A stretch of 50,852 bases of DNA from Thermoplasmata archaeon. GTDB lineage: Archaea > Thermoplasmatota > Thermoplasmata > Thermoplasmatales > Thermoplasmataceae. Every line of letters begins with the position of its first letter. Positions within the stretch are counted from its first letter, which is position 1. The notes under the pieces were generated by a model. It was not told the DNA's origin, made no database searches, and was given only the letters and a program-made list of their open reading frames with translations. Below are positions 42,299 to 50,775 of this stretch, piece by piece. Made by a program: the position numbers and the translations under genes. The DNA is taken from positions 1 to 50,852 of the forward strand of contig JAJZOK010000150.1 of assembly GCA_021811525.1 (NCBI GenBank), written 5' to 3'.

Positions 42299-42910
42299 AT
42301 GTCAGTTACAAAGGAAGATGTCCTTGGATGGCTGGGCGGAAAGGATGAATCATCCGGCAACCTGGTAGACATCCCGTGGCAGATCAAGAAATTTGAGAAC
42401 AACCTCGTCCTAGAAAACGAGAAGGTGCCATTTTCCATCTACCTCGTCTTTGAACAGGGCTTTGTCAGGATATTCCTGAAGACCGGAATTGAAACAGCTG
42501 TGCTGGAAAATCAGGAGAGGCTTGGGGTCTACAGAGTACTGCTCCTCCTCAACAGGCAGCTTGACCTGGTTAAATTCATGCTCGATGGCATGCAGGAGGA
42601 GGTTATCACAAGAGTTGACCTTGAACTGGATTCCCTGTCCAAGGCAGAACTGAATGATGGCATGAGCATGCTGCTCTCCTCGATCTACATAATGGTAAAG
42701 AGCCTAAAGCTTGAAGACCAGTTCCAGCAGGGCATAACCCAGCGGATGCTCATGATGGTCCAGGACATGATCAAGGCAGGCAAGAGCAAGGACGAAATTA
42801 TGAAATACCTAGTTGAGAAGATAGGGCTTTCAAAAACGGAATCACAGAACATTGTTACCCAACTGGCGGGCAGCATTGAAGGAAAACAGAACAGCGGAAT
42901 GTATGCATGA
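42299..42910 (+). CDS. Hypothetical protein of the RPA operon
   Basis: A 203-residue product I do not recognise. The N-terminal part alternates strands (IPWQIKKFENNLVLENEKVPFSIYLVFEQGFVRIFLKT), followed by a helical region LNRQLDLVKFMLDGMQEEVITRVDLEL and a helical C-terminus rich in Met/Gln/Lys. The order is reminiscent of small chaperone-like alpha/beta folds such as YbjN/CesT, but that is only a shape impression. Its stop overlaps the RPA start as ATGA (42907-42910), so it is translated with RPA, and a role with single-stranded DNA-binding proteins is plausible. Confidence 0.7.
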   Translation: MSVTKEDVLGWLGGKDESSGNLVDIPWQIKKFENNLVLENEKVPFSIYLVFEQGFVRIFLKTGIETAVLENQERLGVYRVLLLLNRQLDLVKFMLDGMQEEVITRVDLELDSLSKAELNDGMSMLLSSIYIMVKSLKLEDQFQQGITQRMLMMVQDMIKAGKSKDEIMKYLVEKIGLSKTESQNIVTQLAGSIEGKQNSGMYA

Positions 42911-44007
42911 TGAATGGTGAAGAATTTCCACAGATTTCAACATTAGAGCCAGGGAAACAGAACATGAGCCTCAAGGCCAAGATTGTTTCCCTTCAACAGC
43001 GCAAGATCAAGAACGAGAAGGGTGAAACCGTGTATTTCTATGGAATACTAGGTGACCAATCAGGGACAATTTCCTTTACAGCTTGGGCTTTCCCTGCAAC
43101 TATCCAGTCTGGAGATGTTGTGGAGATAAAGAACTGCAGCACTAAGGAATACAACAATGTAAACCGGGTGTATATCGATTCACGCTCTGAAGTAGTACTA
43201 AGGCCGGGAGAAGATCTGGAAGTCAAGAGGACATTCAGGGAACTCAAGATAAAGGACCTTTCCACAACCAATCCATACGTAAGCCTTGAGGGCAGGATTT
43301 CTGGTGTTATGGAAAAGGAGATGGAGAGGAATGGAGAAAAGCAGAAACTATACTATGCTGATCTTGAGGATGACACAGGAAAAATTAGGCTCACTTCTTT
43401 CGGCAGGTCACTGAAGGAAGGGGAGTCTGTGAGGATAGAAGGTGCAAAAGTATCCGAATACAACGGCAGGCTGAGGCTAACTATAAATGACAAGACCAAG
43501 GTCCTGTCCACAAAACTTCAATACACAATAACAGAGAGGATCATGAATCTCGCAGATATTGCGACCCCAATCGGAGGAATTACTGTCCAGGGCTTTGCTG
43601 TAAATCTTGGGCCGAAGAGTGGGCTTGTCATGAGGTGCAGCCAGTGCAACCAGAAACTTGACGACCTGAGGTGCCCCGATCATCCGGACGCCCCATTTGT
43701 GTACGATCTCTTTGCATACTTTACAATTGATGACGGAACTGGCCACCTGCAATGTACAGGTGGTAGAATGCCGTTGCTGCCATTGATTGGGCTTGCTCCA
43801 GATGATTTTGTACCTTCAAACAAGAACATTTCAAGGCGCGGCGTGCAATCCCTCCTCGAGGAAAACATCCCAGGCAGGGCTTTTGTTATAGGTGGCGATG
43901 TTGTCAAAAGCCAGATTGGGTTATCCATGAGGATAAGGGACATAAGGCCAATGGATGAGGAATTCCTGAAGACATTCTCAAGAATGCTGGAGGCTGATTT
44001 CCAGTGA
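42907..44007 (+). CDS. rpa: Replication protein A (ssDNA-binding, zinc-finger type)
   Basis: The 366-residue product has three OB-fold regions (about residues 20-95, 120-200, 225-330). The first contains KIVSLQQRKIKNEKGETVYFYGILGDQSGTISFTAWA-like sequence. The third carries a zinc knuckle with C244, C247, C256 and H259 (MRCSQCNQ...CPDH). This is the archaeal RPA with a zinc finger, coating ssDNA in replication and repair. It is the middle gene of a three-gene operon with 4-nt overlaps on both sides. Confidence 0.92.
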   Translation: MMNGEEFPQISTLEPGKQNMSLKAKIVSLQQRKIKNEKGETVYFYGILGDQSGTISFTAWAFPATIQSGDVVEIKNCSTKEYNNVNRVYIDSRSEVVLRPGEDLEVKRTFRELKIKDLSTTNPYVSLEGRISGVMEKEMERNGEKQKLYYADLEDDTGKIRLTSFGRSLKEGESVRIEGAKVSEYNGRLRLTINDKTKVLSTKLQYTITERIMNLADIATPIGGITVQGFAVNLGPKSGLVMRCSQCNQKLDDLRCPDHPDAPFVYDLFAYFTIDDGTGHLQCTGGRMPLLPLIGLAPDDFVPSNKNISRRGVQSLLEENIPGRAFVIGGDVVKSQIGLSMRIRDIRPMDEEFLKTFSRMLEADFQ

Positions 44008-44825
44008 TTTCAAGAAAAAGGGAGTTTGCATACTGGGTATATGCCAGGGAAATAAGGGACTCAACTGTTCTTGAGGAAAACCACGAGGAAGAAAGGGCCA
44101 AACCCTATGTGATCACCCCGCTTGGCTCCAAAATCAGGCGTGTCCTAATTACCGGGAGAGTAACCCAGAAGAATTCCGAGGAAAACATGACCAAGATGAC
44201 TGTGGCCGATTCCACCGGAAACTTCTATCTTACTGCCTTTTCAAATGACTTCGGGAGCCAGGGGAAAATCATGCTTGACAGCCTGGAACCCAATGATATG
44301 GTAATGGTAATGGGGCGCCTGGCAACCTTCCAGAATGAAGGGAAGATATATTTCAATATAAATCCGGAAATAGCTGTGAAGATAGATGACACCTCACTGA
44401 AGTACTGGAACCTCAGGGCAAGCCACATTGCCAGAAGGAAAATCTTCGCAATCAGGGCAGCTTTGAAGAGCGAATCCCCAACTTCTGATGACCTGAGGAA
44501 AATGGGATACACGGAAGAGGAATCAGAATGTGCCGTGAGGGCTGCAAAGAATTACCCTGACTATAATACGGCTGATATGGAGTCAGTAGCTTCAGGTTTA
44601 CAGTCCCCGAGTGCAACACCAGAGGGAGATACGGTCCACAGGGAACTTGTTCTGGACTACGTGAGAAACAATGATGAGGACGGTAGGGGTTGCAGGTACG
44701 AAGATATACTGGCTGCAGCGACTAATGCCCAGATTTCACAGGGAGAAGTTGACGAAATCCTGAACACCCTCGGTTCTGACGGGGAGATTTTTGAGGTATC
44801 ACTGAAGAGGTACAAGGCCATTTAA
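44004..44825 (+). CDS. RPA-associated protein (OB fold + winged helix)
   Basis: The 273-residue product begins REFAYWVYAREIRDSTV (the COG3390-like start), has an OB-fold with LITGRVTQKNSEENMTKMTVADSTGNFYLTAFS and LEPNDMVMVMGRLATFQNEGKIYFNINPEI, and ends in a winged-helix domain (RELVLDYVRNNDEDGRGCRYEDILAAA). This matches the RPA-associated protein found beside rpa in several archaeal groups. The GTG start at 44004 overlaps the rpa stop (GTGA), so the two are co-translated. Its stop overlaps that of the convergent GNAT gene. Confidence 0.9.
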   Translation: MISRKREFAYWVYAREIRDSTVLEENHEEERAKPYVITPLGSKIRRVLITGRVTQKNSEENMTKMTVADSTGNFYLTAFSNDFGSQGKIMLDSLEPNDMVMVMGRLATFQNEGKIYFNINPEIAVKIDDTSLKYWNLRASHIARRKIFAIRAALKSESPTSDDLRKMGYTEEESECAVRAAKNYPDYNTADMESVASGLQSPSATPEGDTVHRELVLDYVRNNDEDGRGCRYEDILAAATNAQISQGEVDEILNTLGSDGEIFEVSLKRYKAI

Positions 44826-45610
44826 TCCAAAAATATGTTTTTTCCCAACTTCTTCACAAATTCATTTTCCCTTGCAAATATGTAATATGATTCCTCCCTG
44901 TTAAAGCCAACAGCGGCGAATCCACTGTAAAAAAGCTTCTCCATTGCATCCCTGGTCGCCAGTCTGATTTTTCTGGCTTCTTCGCTGCTAGCCTTCTTCA
45001 ATGCCACAAAATCTCCGGGAATATGAAGTCCTATTGTTGGCGATTCAAGATCGATCTCCATTGATGACAGGGAATGGATGTTATTTGCGAATGCTGTGGG
45101 CCTGATTTCACCACCCATTGAATAGTCTAACCACCATTCTGCAACAAAACGGTCAGTGGGCATACCAAAGTTGAGCGAATCTTCCATTTCTCCATAGAAA
45201 TTTCTCAGGTATGTCCTGCTGAGAATCCCCAGTTTATTGAAGTTGAAATTTGCATTGAGTGCCATGAGCGGGTCATATGTCCATGCAATGAGCTTGAAAC
45301 CATGTTGTCGGGCCCAGTCTTTCTGTGCAAGTTTTAGGGCCTTGCCTATTCCACCGTATTTGCTCTCGGTTATAACGCCTGTCATATGTGAATAGAGATA
45401 CGGCTGCCCATGCCTGTATCCGGGAAAACTGAAATGCATACCCACCACTTTTCCGGCTTCTTTTGCAAGGAGAACGAGGCCGCCGTGGAAGCGCATGGCA
45501 GCAACAATATCCTTGACCAGCTGCTCCAGATTCTGCATACCCCAAGCAGATTTAATCACCGGAACAATTTCCCTTATCTCGTCTGGATCTGTTACAACCT
45601 GGATTTCCAT
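44822..45610 (-). CDS. GNAT-family acyltransferase (COG3375-like)
   Basis: The 262-residue product is a GNAT with the acyl-CoA site GVITESKYGGIGKALKLAQKDWARQHG (R/Q-x2-G-x-G/A variant YGGIGKA) and the downstream AWTYDPLMALNANFNFNKLG. The pattern is that of COG3375-type acyltransferases. It is divergent from an enolase-superfamily racemase and could supply its N-acyl (for example N-succinyl) amino-acid substrate, as in the known NSAR/succinyltransferase gene pairs; this is inference. TATATA at 45636-45641 (minus promoter) is about 28 nt from ATG 45610. Its 3' end overlaps the RPA-associated gene by 4 nt. Confidence 0.8.
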   Translation of the reverse strand: MEIQVVTDPDEIREIVPVIKSAWGMQNLEQLVKDIVAAMRFHGGLVLLAKEAGKVVGMHFSFPGYRHGQPYLYSHMTGVITESKYGGIGKALKLAQKDWARQHGFKLIAWTYDPLMALNANFNFNKLGILSRTYLRNFYGEMEDSLNFGMPTDRFVAEWWLDYSMGGEIRPTAFANNIHSLSSMEIDLESPTIGLHIPGDFVALKKASSEEARKIRLATRDAMEKLFYSGFAAVGFNREESYYIFARENEFVKKLGKNIFLD

Positions 45611-45635
45611 TCCTCATTGTTAGGTTAATTCACGA

Positions 45636-45641
45636 TATATA
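45636..45641 (-). promoter_or_regulatory. TATA box for the GNAT gene
   Basis: TATATA, centred about 28 nt upstream of ATG 45610. The plus-strand gene at 45744 has its own weaker AT-rich box near 45718-45724. Confidence 0.5.
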
Positions 45642-45743
45642 GGTTTCAACAAGTGTCTCATGGTTCAAGGTTAAACCTGATTTTACCTCTTCACAAAATG
45701 CGAATTATGGAAAAGAACATTTAGATTAGAGTGATGGCATTTC

Positions 45744-46829
45744 ATGGAATTAATTGCCCACAGGGTTTCCCTGCCTCTCAAGACCCCTTTTGTAACAAGT
45801 TTCGGTGCCCAGGATCACAGGGCTGCGCTTGTTTTCGAGTTGATCCATGACGGGATTACTGCTTTTTCCGAAGCTGTGACAGACAAGGGCCCATTTTACA
45901 GTTATGAGGACAATAATACTGCATTCCACATAATTGAGGCGTATCTCGCTGAACAATTGAAAGACGTTCCTAAACCGGGGGTATTCCTGAATAGGGTCAA
46001 ATTCGTCAAAGGACACCTTATGGCTAAAGCTGCCTTAGAAATGCTACTCTGGGATTATCATGCCAAGGCGGAGGGGACACCACTATACAGGTACATTGGA
46101 AAGACCAACGGCAAGGCACAGGTCGGAATCTCAATCGGAATGGCCGACCCGGATGAAATGAGGAAGCAGACATCCAAAGCAGTAGAGCTTGGATACAAGC
46201 GAATAAAGGTAAAGATTAAGAAAGGAAAGGAAGAGGAAATAGTCAGTAACGTGCGATCTGCAATTGGGGATTTCCCGCTGAGTGTGGATGCAAACACAGA
46301 TTTCACATTAGAAGACACCGAGGCCTTAAGGGCTCTGGATAAGTATGGTCTAGTCTATATGGAGCAGCCTCTAGACCATGATGATATCATTGACCATGCA
46401 GAACTTGCAAAGAGGATCAGGACTCCAATCTGCCTGGACGAATCCATTGTTTCAAGGGATCGAGTAAGGAAGGCAATAGAGGCCAAAGCCTGCACAGTGA
46501 TAAATATCAAGCCCGGCAGGGTATCCGGCTTCACAGAGTCCTTGGCCATAGCAAAGCTTGCAAGGGAACATGGGCTGCACACATGGGTCGGCGGGATGCT
46601 GGAGACTGGTGTGGGACGGGCATTCAATATCGCCCTTGCATCCAGTGCCTACATAGATTCTCCAGGCGACACATCGCCAAATGAAAAATACTTTGAAAAA
46701 GACATTGTGAAGAATCCCTTCATTATGGAAGACGGATTCATCACTCCCATGGAGGGGCCTGGAATTGGCGTCGAAATAGACAGGGAAAGGCTGGAAAAAG
46801 TAACCCTTGACAGAGTAAGGTTACTCTAA
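45744..46829 (+). CDS. N-acylamino-acid racemase / o-succinylbenzoate synthase-like enolase
   Basis: The 361-residue product is an enolase-superfamily barrel with a full active site: K155-x-K157, D182, E207 (YMEQPL), D232 (CLDES) and K256 (INIKPGRV), then GGMLETGVGRAFNIALAS. That last motif and the two Lys bases are those of the OSBS/N-acylamino-acid racemase group. OSBS activity would need other classical menaquinone genes, which are absent here (a futalosine-type pair is at 15269-17562), so racemisation of N-acyl amino acids is favoured. The neighbouring GNAT supports this. The 3' end overlaps gcvPB by 9 nt. Confidence 0.85.
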   Translation: MELIAHRVSLPLKTPFVTSFGAQDHRAALVFELIHDGITAFSEAVTDKGPFYSYEDNNTAFHIIEAYLAEQLKDVPKPGVFLNRVKFVKGHLMAKAALEMLLWDYHAKAEGTPLYRYIGKTNGKAQVGISIGMADPDEMRKQTSKAVELGYKRIKVKIKKGKEEEIVSNVRSAIGDFPLSVDANTDFTLEDTEALRALDKYGLVYMEQPLDHDDIIDHAELAKRIRTPICLDESIVSRDRVRKAIEAKACTVINIKPGRVSGFTESLAIAKLAREHGLHTWVGGMLETGVGRAFNIALASSAYIDSPGDTSPNEKYFEKDIVKNPFIMEDGFITPMEGPGIGVEIDRERLEKVTLDRVRLL

Positions 46830-48263
46830 TTTCCACCTTACTTTAAGGTCCCTGGCAGCCCTGACCTCATCTATTCTCCCAACAGATAGGTTCCTTGGCA
46901 TTTTCTTCAACTCTGCCTCCTGTTCATCAAGGCTCTTAAGGAGGATATCCGCATATTGGTCCAGGTCGGCTTTGGATACTGATTCCGTTGGTTCAATCAT
47001 CATTGCTTCATGGACGATGAGCGGGAAATACACGGTTGGGGCATGTATCCCATGGTCAATGAGATATTTGGCCAGGTCAAGTGCTCTCTTTCCAGTGTTT
47101 TCTGTTGATAGGACCAGTTCGTGTTTCTTCAACGCTTTGTAAGGTATCTTGAATTTTCCTGCCAGTTTCCTGGCAAGGTAGTTTGCATTGAGGACAGCGT
47201 TCACGGTGTTCTCTTTCAGCCCATCAGATCCGTGGTAGGTGATATATGACCAGGCGCGGAGCATCATGTTGAACGATCCAAAATAGGAGGATACCTGCCC
47301 TATGGTTTTGGGATGGGTATAGTCAAGGAAGTACCTGTCCCCTTCTTTTCCTACAGTGGGAACCGGAAGGAAATTCTTGAGGCTTCCCCTTACTGCTACG
47401 GGACCGGATCCAGGCCCGCCGCCGCCATGTGGTGTTGCAAATGTCTTGTGCAGGTTAAAGTGGACAATGTCAAAACCCATGAGTCCGGGTGAAGTTACCC
47501 CCATTATTGCATTGAAGTTAGCTCCATCATAATAGAGAAGAGCGCCCGCTTCATGGACAAGCTTCGCAATCTCTGTTATCTGGTCTTCGAATATTCCCAG
47601 GGTGTTCGGGTTTGTTATCATGAATGCCGCAGTTTTTTCCGACAAGGCTGCCTTTAGGGCTTCCAGGTCAACAGTCCCCTTTTCCCCGGAAGGGATTTCC
47701 ACAACATCAAATCCGCCCATTGCAGCGGAAGCGGGATTGGTTCCATGGGCCGAATCAGGAATGATAATCTCCGTTCTCTTGTCCAACTCTCCCCTGTCTT
47801 CGTGGTATTTCCGGATTATAAGTATGCCGGTGTACTCACCATGGGCGCCTGCAAGGGGTTGTAGCGTGATTGCATCCATGTCCGAGAGTTCCTTGAGGTA
47901 CTCCTGGAGTTCATACATTACTCTCAGAGAACCCTGGACAGATTTTTCAGGCTGAAGCGGATGTATTTCGCTGAAACCCTCGAAAGTGGATACCCGGTCA
48001 GCGAATTTTGGGTTGAACTTCATGGTGCATGACCCCAGCGGGTACATGCCAAGGTCAACGCTATAGTTCATCTGGGAGAGCCTTGTGAAATGCCTCACAA
48101 CATCGTATTCGGCCACTTCCGGAAGTGGGAGTTCCTTTCTGAGGGAACCGGAAGGGAGGTCGCTTAGTGCGTCAGGCTCTACCTTGCCAGGTATCTTGTA
48201 GGTGGTTCCTGAACGAAGTTCCCCAATGAAAGGTTCATCGTACGAAGCCTGCCTGTAGCTCAT
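46821..48263 (-). CDS. gcvPB: Glycine dehydrogenase (decarboxylating), subunit 2
   Basis: The 480-residue product is the C-terminal-type half of the split P protein, with the PLP-lysine motif HFNLHKTFATPHGGGGPGSGP (Lys about 273) and MYPLGSCTMKFNPK near the N-terminus. With GcvPA it decarboxylates glycine and passes the aminomethyl group to the lipoyl H protein. No gcvH or gcvT is in this window. It overlaps gcvPA by 4 nt, as expected for equimolar subunits. Confidence 0.96.
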   Translation of the reverse strand: MSYRQASYDEPFIGELRSGTTYKIPGKVEPDALSDLPSGSLRKELPLPEVAEYDVVRHFTRLSQMNYSVDLGMYPLGSCTMKFNPKFADRVSTFEGFSEIHPLQPEKSVQGSLRVMYELQEYLKELSDMDAITLQPLAGAHGEYTGILIIRKYHEDRGELDKRTEIIIPDSAHGTNPASAAMGGFDVVEIPSGEKGTVDLEALKAALSEKTAAFMITNPNTLGIFEDQITEIAKLVHEAGALLYYDGANFNAIMGVTSPGLMGFDIVHFNLHKTFATPHGGGGPGSGPVAVRGSLKNFLPVPTVGKEGDRYFLDYTHPKTIGQVSSYFGSFNMMLRAWSYITYHGSDGLKENTVNAVLNANYLARKLAGKFKIPYKALKKHELVLSTENTGKRALDLAKYLIDHGIHAPTVYFPLIVHEAMMIEPTESVSKADLDQYADILLKSLDEQEAELKKMPRNLSVGRIDEVRAARDLKVRWKLE

Positions 48264-49603
48264 GAAATCACTTCCAGTGTTTTAACTAGCTGCTCTATGT
48301 CCCGTTCCTGAGTTTTCTCCGTCACTGAGAAAAAGTATGAATTTGGTATGCCTTCAGCCTTTCCGTGGGAGAGGAATCTTGCAAGTGGGACGCCACCAAG
48401 AATTCCCCTGTCAAAAAGTTTGTCCTGAAGTTTCTCCACTGGAGAGGCCAATGAGACCAAAACATCTGAGAATGGTTTCCCTGTAAGCTGTCCTTTGGAT
48501 AGTTTTCCAGTATTGGAAAGCGTACTTCTGAGTTTTTTGGAATTCTGGTAAGTGAGAGTCGCCACTTTTCTAAGTCCATCTGCTCCAACAATGCTGATAT
48601 AAGATGCGGCCGCAATTGCCATGAGAGCCTGGTTGGTGCATATATTGCTCATGGCTTTCTCCCTTCTTATGTGCTGTTCCCTGGTCTGAAGGGTCATGAC
48701 AAATGCCCTCTTTCCGTTGGCATCAAGACTTTCACCAATGATACGGCCTGGTGACCTTCTGATGTAGTCATTCTTGAAAGAGAGTATCCCGAGAAGCGGG
48801 CCGCCAAAACTCCTATGAATCCCAAGTTGCTGGCCCTCCGCAACCACTATGTCCGCACCATATGATCCCGGCTCCCTGAGAATGCCCAGGGAAATTGGAT
48901 CTACGTAGGCGATGAGAAGAGCATCTTTCTTTATTTCCTGCAGCTTGAACACATTCTCGTCAATAATGCCGAGTCCATTAGGCTGTTCGCACACAATTGC
49001 AGAGGTGCTGGCACTGACTTTGGATCTGATATCATCAAGGTCAATGTGTCCTGATTTCATATCTACTTTGTAAAAAAGTAGCTTAACATGGATGCCTGCC
49101 ATGTAACTCCTGATGACCTCAAGCTTCCCATTGTAAATTGTCTCTGGAAGAAGGATTTCAGTCTTCTCATTGATCCTGTACGCCATCCTCACAGCTTCCC
49201 CCAGTGCTGTGTATCCATCGTACATTGAGGAATTTGTAACATCCATTCCAGTGAGCTGACACATCAGGCTCTGGTATTCAAAAAGTGACTGGAGCACGCC
49301 CTGGGACATTTCTGCCTGATAGGGGGTGTATGAGGTCAGGAACTCTGTTCTCCCAATAAGGGAATCAACAGAGGTGGGAATTACACGGTCATAGAGGCCA
49401 TTGCCAAGGAAATTCGTCATTCCCGGCCCATTATTCATAAGTGAATAACTTCTGGCTTCTTCCAGGAGCTCATATTCAGAAATTCCCCTGTTCATATTCA
49501 GTCCTTTCTTCTTAACATTCTGGGGAACATCGGAAAAGAGATCGTTCTTATCTTTTATTTGCAGAAAATTGAGCATTTCATTATGTTCTTGATTGACAGA
49601 CAT
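48260..49603 (-). CDS. gcvPA: Glycine dehydrogenase (decarboxylating), subunit 1
   Basis: The 447-residue product is the N-terminal-type subunit of the two-subunit P protein: FLGNGLYDRVIPTSVDSLIGRTEFLTSYTPYQAEMSQG-type start, SLMCQLTGMDVTNSSMYDG, and LGIHRSFGGPLLG where the PLP lysine is naturally replaced. It pairs with GcvPB (4-nt overlap). TATATAT at 49633-49639 is about 33 nt upstream of ATG 49603. It is divergent from the mevalonate 3-kinase gene. Confidence 0.96.
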   Translation of the reverse strand: MSVNQEHNEMLNFLQIKDKNDLFSDVPQNVKKKGLNMNRGISEYELLEEARSYSLMNNGPGMTNFLGNGLYDRVIPTSVDSLIGRTEFLTSYTPYQAEMSQGVLQSLFEYQSLMCQLTGMDVTNSSMYDGYTALGEAVRMAYRINEKTEILLPETIYNGKLEVIRSYMAGIHVKLLFYKVDMKSGHIDLDDIRSKVSASTSAIVCEQPNGLGIIDENVFKLQEIKKDALLIAYVDPISLGILREPGSYGADIVVAEGQQLGIHRSFGGPLLGILSFKNDYIRRSPGRIIGESLDANGKRAFVMTLQTREQHIRREKAMSNICTNQALMAIAAASYISIVGADGLRKVATLTYQNSKKLRSTLSNTGKLSKGQLTGKPFSDVLVSLASPVEKLQDKLFDRGILGGVPLARFLSHGKAEGIPNSYFFSVTEKTQERDIEQLVKTLEVIS

Positions 49604-49720
49604 AGGGGCTCAGCAACACAATAATTTCGCCGTATATATTTTATCTGAGGAGCTTGCTCTTCTGGTATTTTCACCAAATATTTGTAGGAAGTGACTACTG
49701 GAAAGACCCCGTGATAAAAA

Positions 49721-49727
49721 TTTAATA
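49721..49727 (+). promoter_or_regulatory. TATA box for mevalonate 3-kinase
   Basis: TTTAATA, centred 26 nt upstream of the TTG at 49750. It supports TTG as a leaderless start. Confidence 0.55.
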
Positions 49728-49749
49728 ATGCAGGAATATCCAATCAACA

Positions 49750-50742
49750 TTGAGCGACGAGATCATTCACTATTCAGAAGCCAGAGCATATCCGACAATA
49801 GGCGTGATCCTTCTCGGTGGCATTTCTGACAAGACGAAGCGAATTCCAATGCACACATCAGCAGGATTCGCTTATACTGGGCTTGGCCAGGATATATGGG
49901 TTGACACAAAGGTGATGGTTAACAGGGGGGCGCCATTTGGTGACCTCAATGGAGAGGAAGTGCAGTATTCCGAATCTGGAAGATCTCCATTTGTTATCCT
50001 AAATCATTACCGCAGCAAAATTTTCAACCATCTAGCAGTGCGTGAGGAAGCTGCCCTGTCTTTCAGGTCCAGGAATGTGGGAATTCTCAGCGGAAGTTCT
50101 GATGCAGGTGCAGCAGCCATGGGTTCCTGCATAGCTGAAATGGCTGGTGGCGTAGATGATATGGTTGCATTCGAAAATGAACTCAGATCTATTTCAGAAA
50201 GTGTCGGAAGGAGCCTGTACGGGGGTCTCACCGTTACATGGGCTGACGGGAAGAACGCCAGGACTGAACAACTCCTGGGTCCCGAGGCATTCAGGGATTA
50301 CGTTGTCATAGGGTGCAGCTTCAATGTGCAGAGAAAACCCTCTGACAGAATTCATGAAAATGCTGTAAACAGCCCAGACTATCCGAAGAGGATCGAGAGC
50401 ACAGCCAAGAAGGCGAAGGAACTTGTAAAATTATCAGAGCAAAGAGACATAAAAGGGATCTTTGACCTTTCCCATCAGGATACAGGGGAATATCACAGGC
50501 TTAATGAGAGTGTTGGGGTCAATATTATCACGCCTGAAATGAGGAAGCTTATGCAGAAGGTTGATCATGACAGGGATGAGATGTGGATGTCTTACATTGT
50601 AACTGGAGGAAGCAATGTCTTTGTGATTACAGAAAAGAAAAATATGAAGGAGATTGTAGACAGGTACAGGGGACTCTGCGATGGGCAGTCTCTGCTCAGC
50701 GTGGCTGAAGGGGCAAAAGTTACAACCGGTTCCAAGCCATAA
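49750..50742 (+). CDS. Mevalonate 3-kinase
   Basis: The 330-residue product closely follows Thermoplasma mevalonate 3-kinase in segment order: AYPTIGVILLGGI, PMHTSAGFAYT, the ATP loop GILSGSSDAGAA (residues 111-122), SESVGRSLYGGLTVTWADG, QRKPSDRIHENAV, DIKGIFDLSHQDTGEYH and SYIVTGGSNVFV. It phosphorylates mevalonate at the 3-OH, the first step of the Thermoplasmatales-specific route to isopentenyl phosphate, and is related to diphosphomevalonate decarboxylase. The start is TTG 49750, 26 nt after a TATA-like box, so the mRNA is probably leaderless with a TTG start. This gene is the best lineage marker in the window. Confidence 0.93.
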   Translation: MSDEIIHYSEARAYPTIGVILLGGISDKTKRIPMHTSAGFAYTGLGQDIWVDTKVMVNRGAPFGDLNGEEVQYSESGRSPFVILNHYRSKIFNHLAVREEAALSFRSRNVGILSGSSDAGAAAMGSCIAEMAGGVDDMVAFENELRSISESVGRSLYGGLTVTWADGKNARTEQLLGPEAFRDYVVIGCSFNVQRKPSDRIHENAVNSPDYPKRIESTAKKAKELVKLSEQRDIKGIFDLSHQDTGEYHRLNESVGVNIITPEMRKLMQKVDHDRDEMWMSYIVTGGSNVFVITEKKNMKEIVDRYRGLCDGQSLLSVAEGAKVTTGSKP

Positions 50743-50743
50743 C

Positions 50744-50750
50744 TTAAATA
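50744..50750 (+). promoter_or_regulatory. TATA box for Sec61-beta
   Basis: TTAAATA, centred about 29 nt upstream of ATG 50776. Confidence 0.5.
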
Positions 50751-50775
50751 ACCTTCTTTAAAATCAGGTACCAAT

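Noticed and set aside
45744..46829. Classical o-succinylbenzoate synthase (MenC) for menaquinone.
   Set aside because: No other men genes are nearby and the UbiA/UbiD pair suggests a futalosine route, though OSBS activity cannot be excluded from sequence alone.
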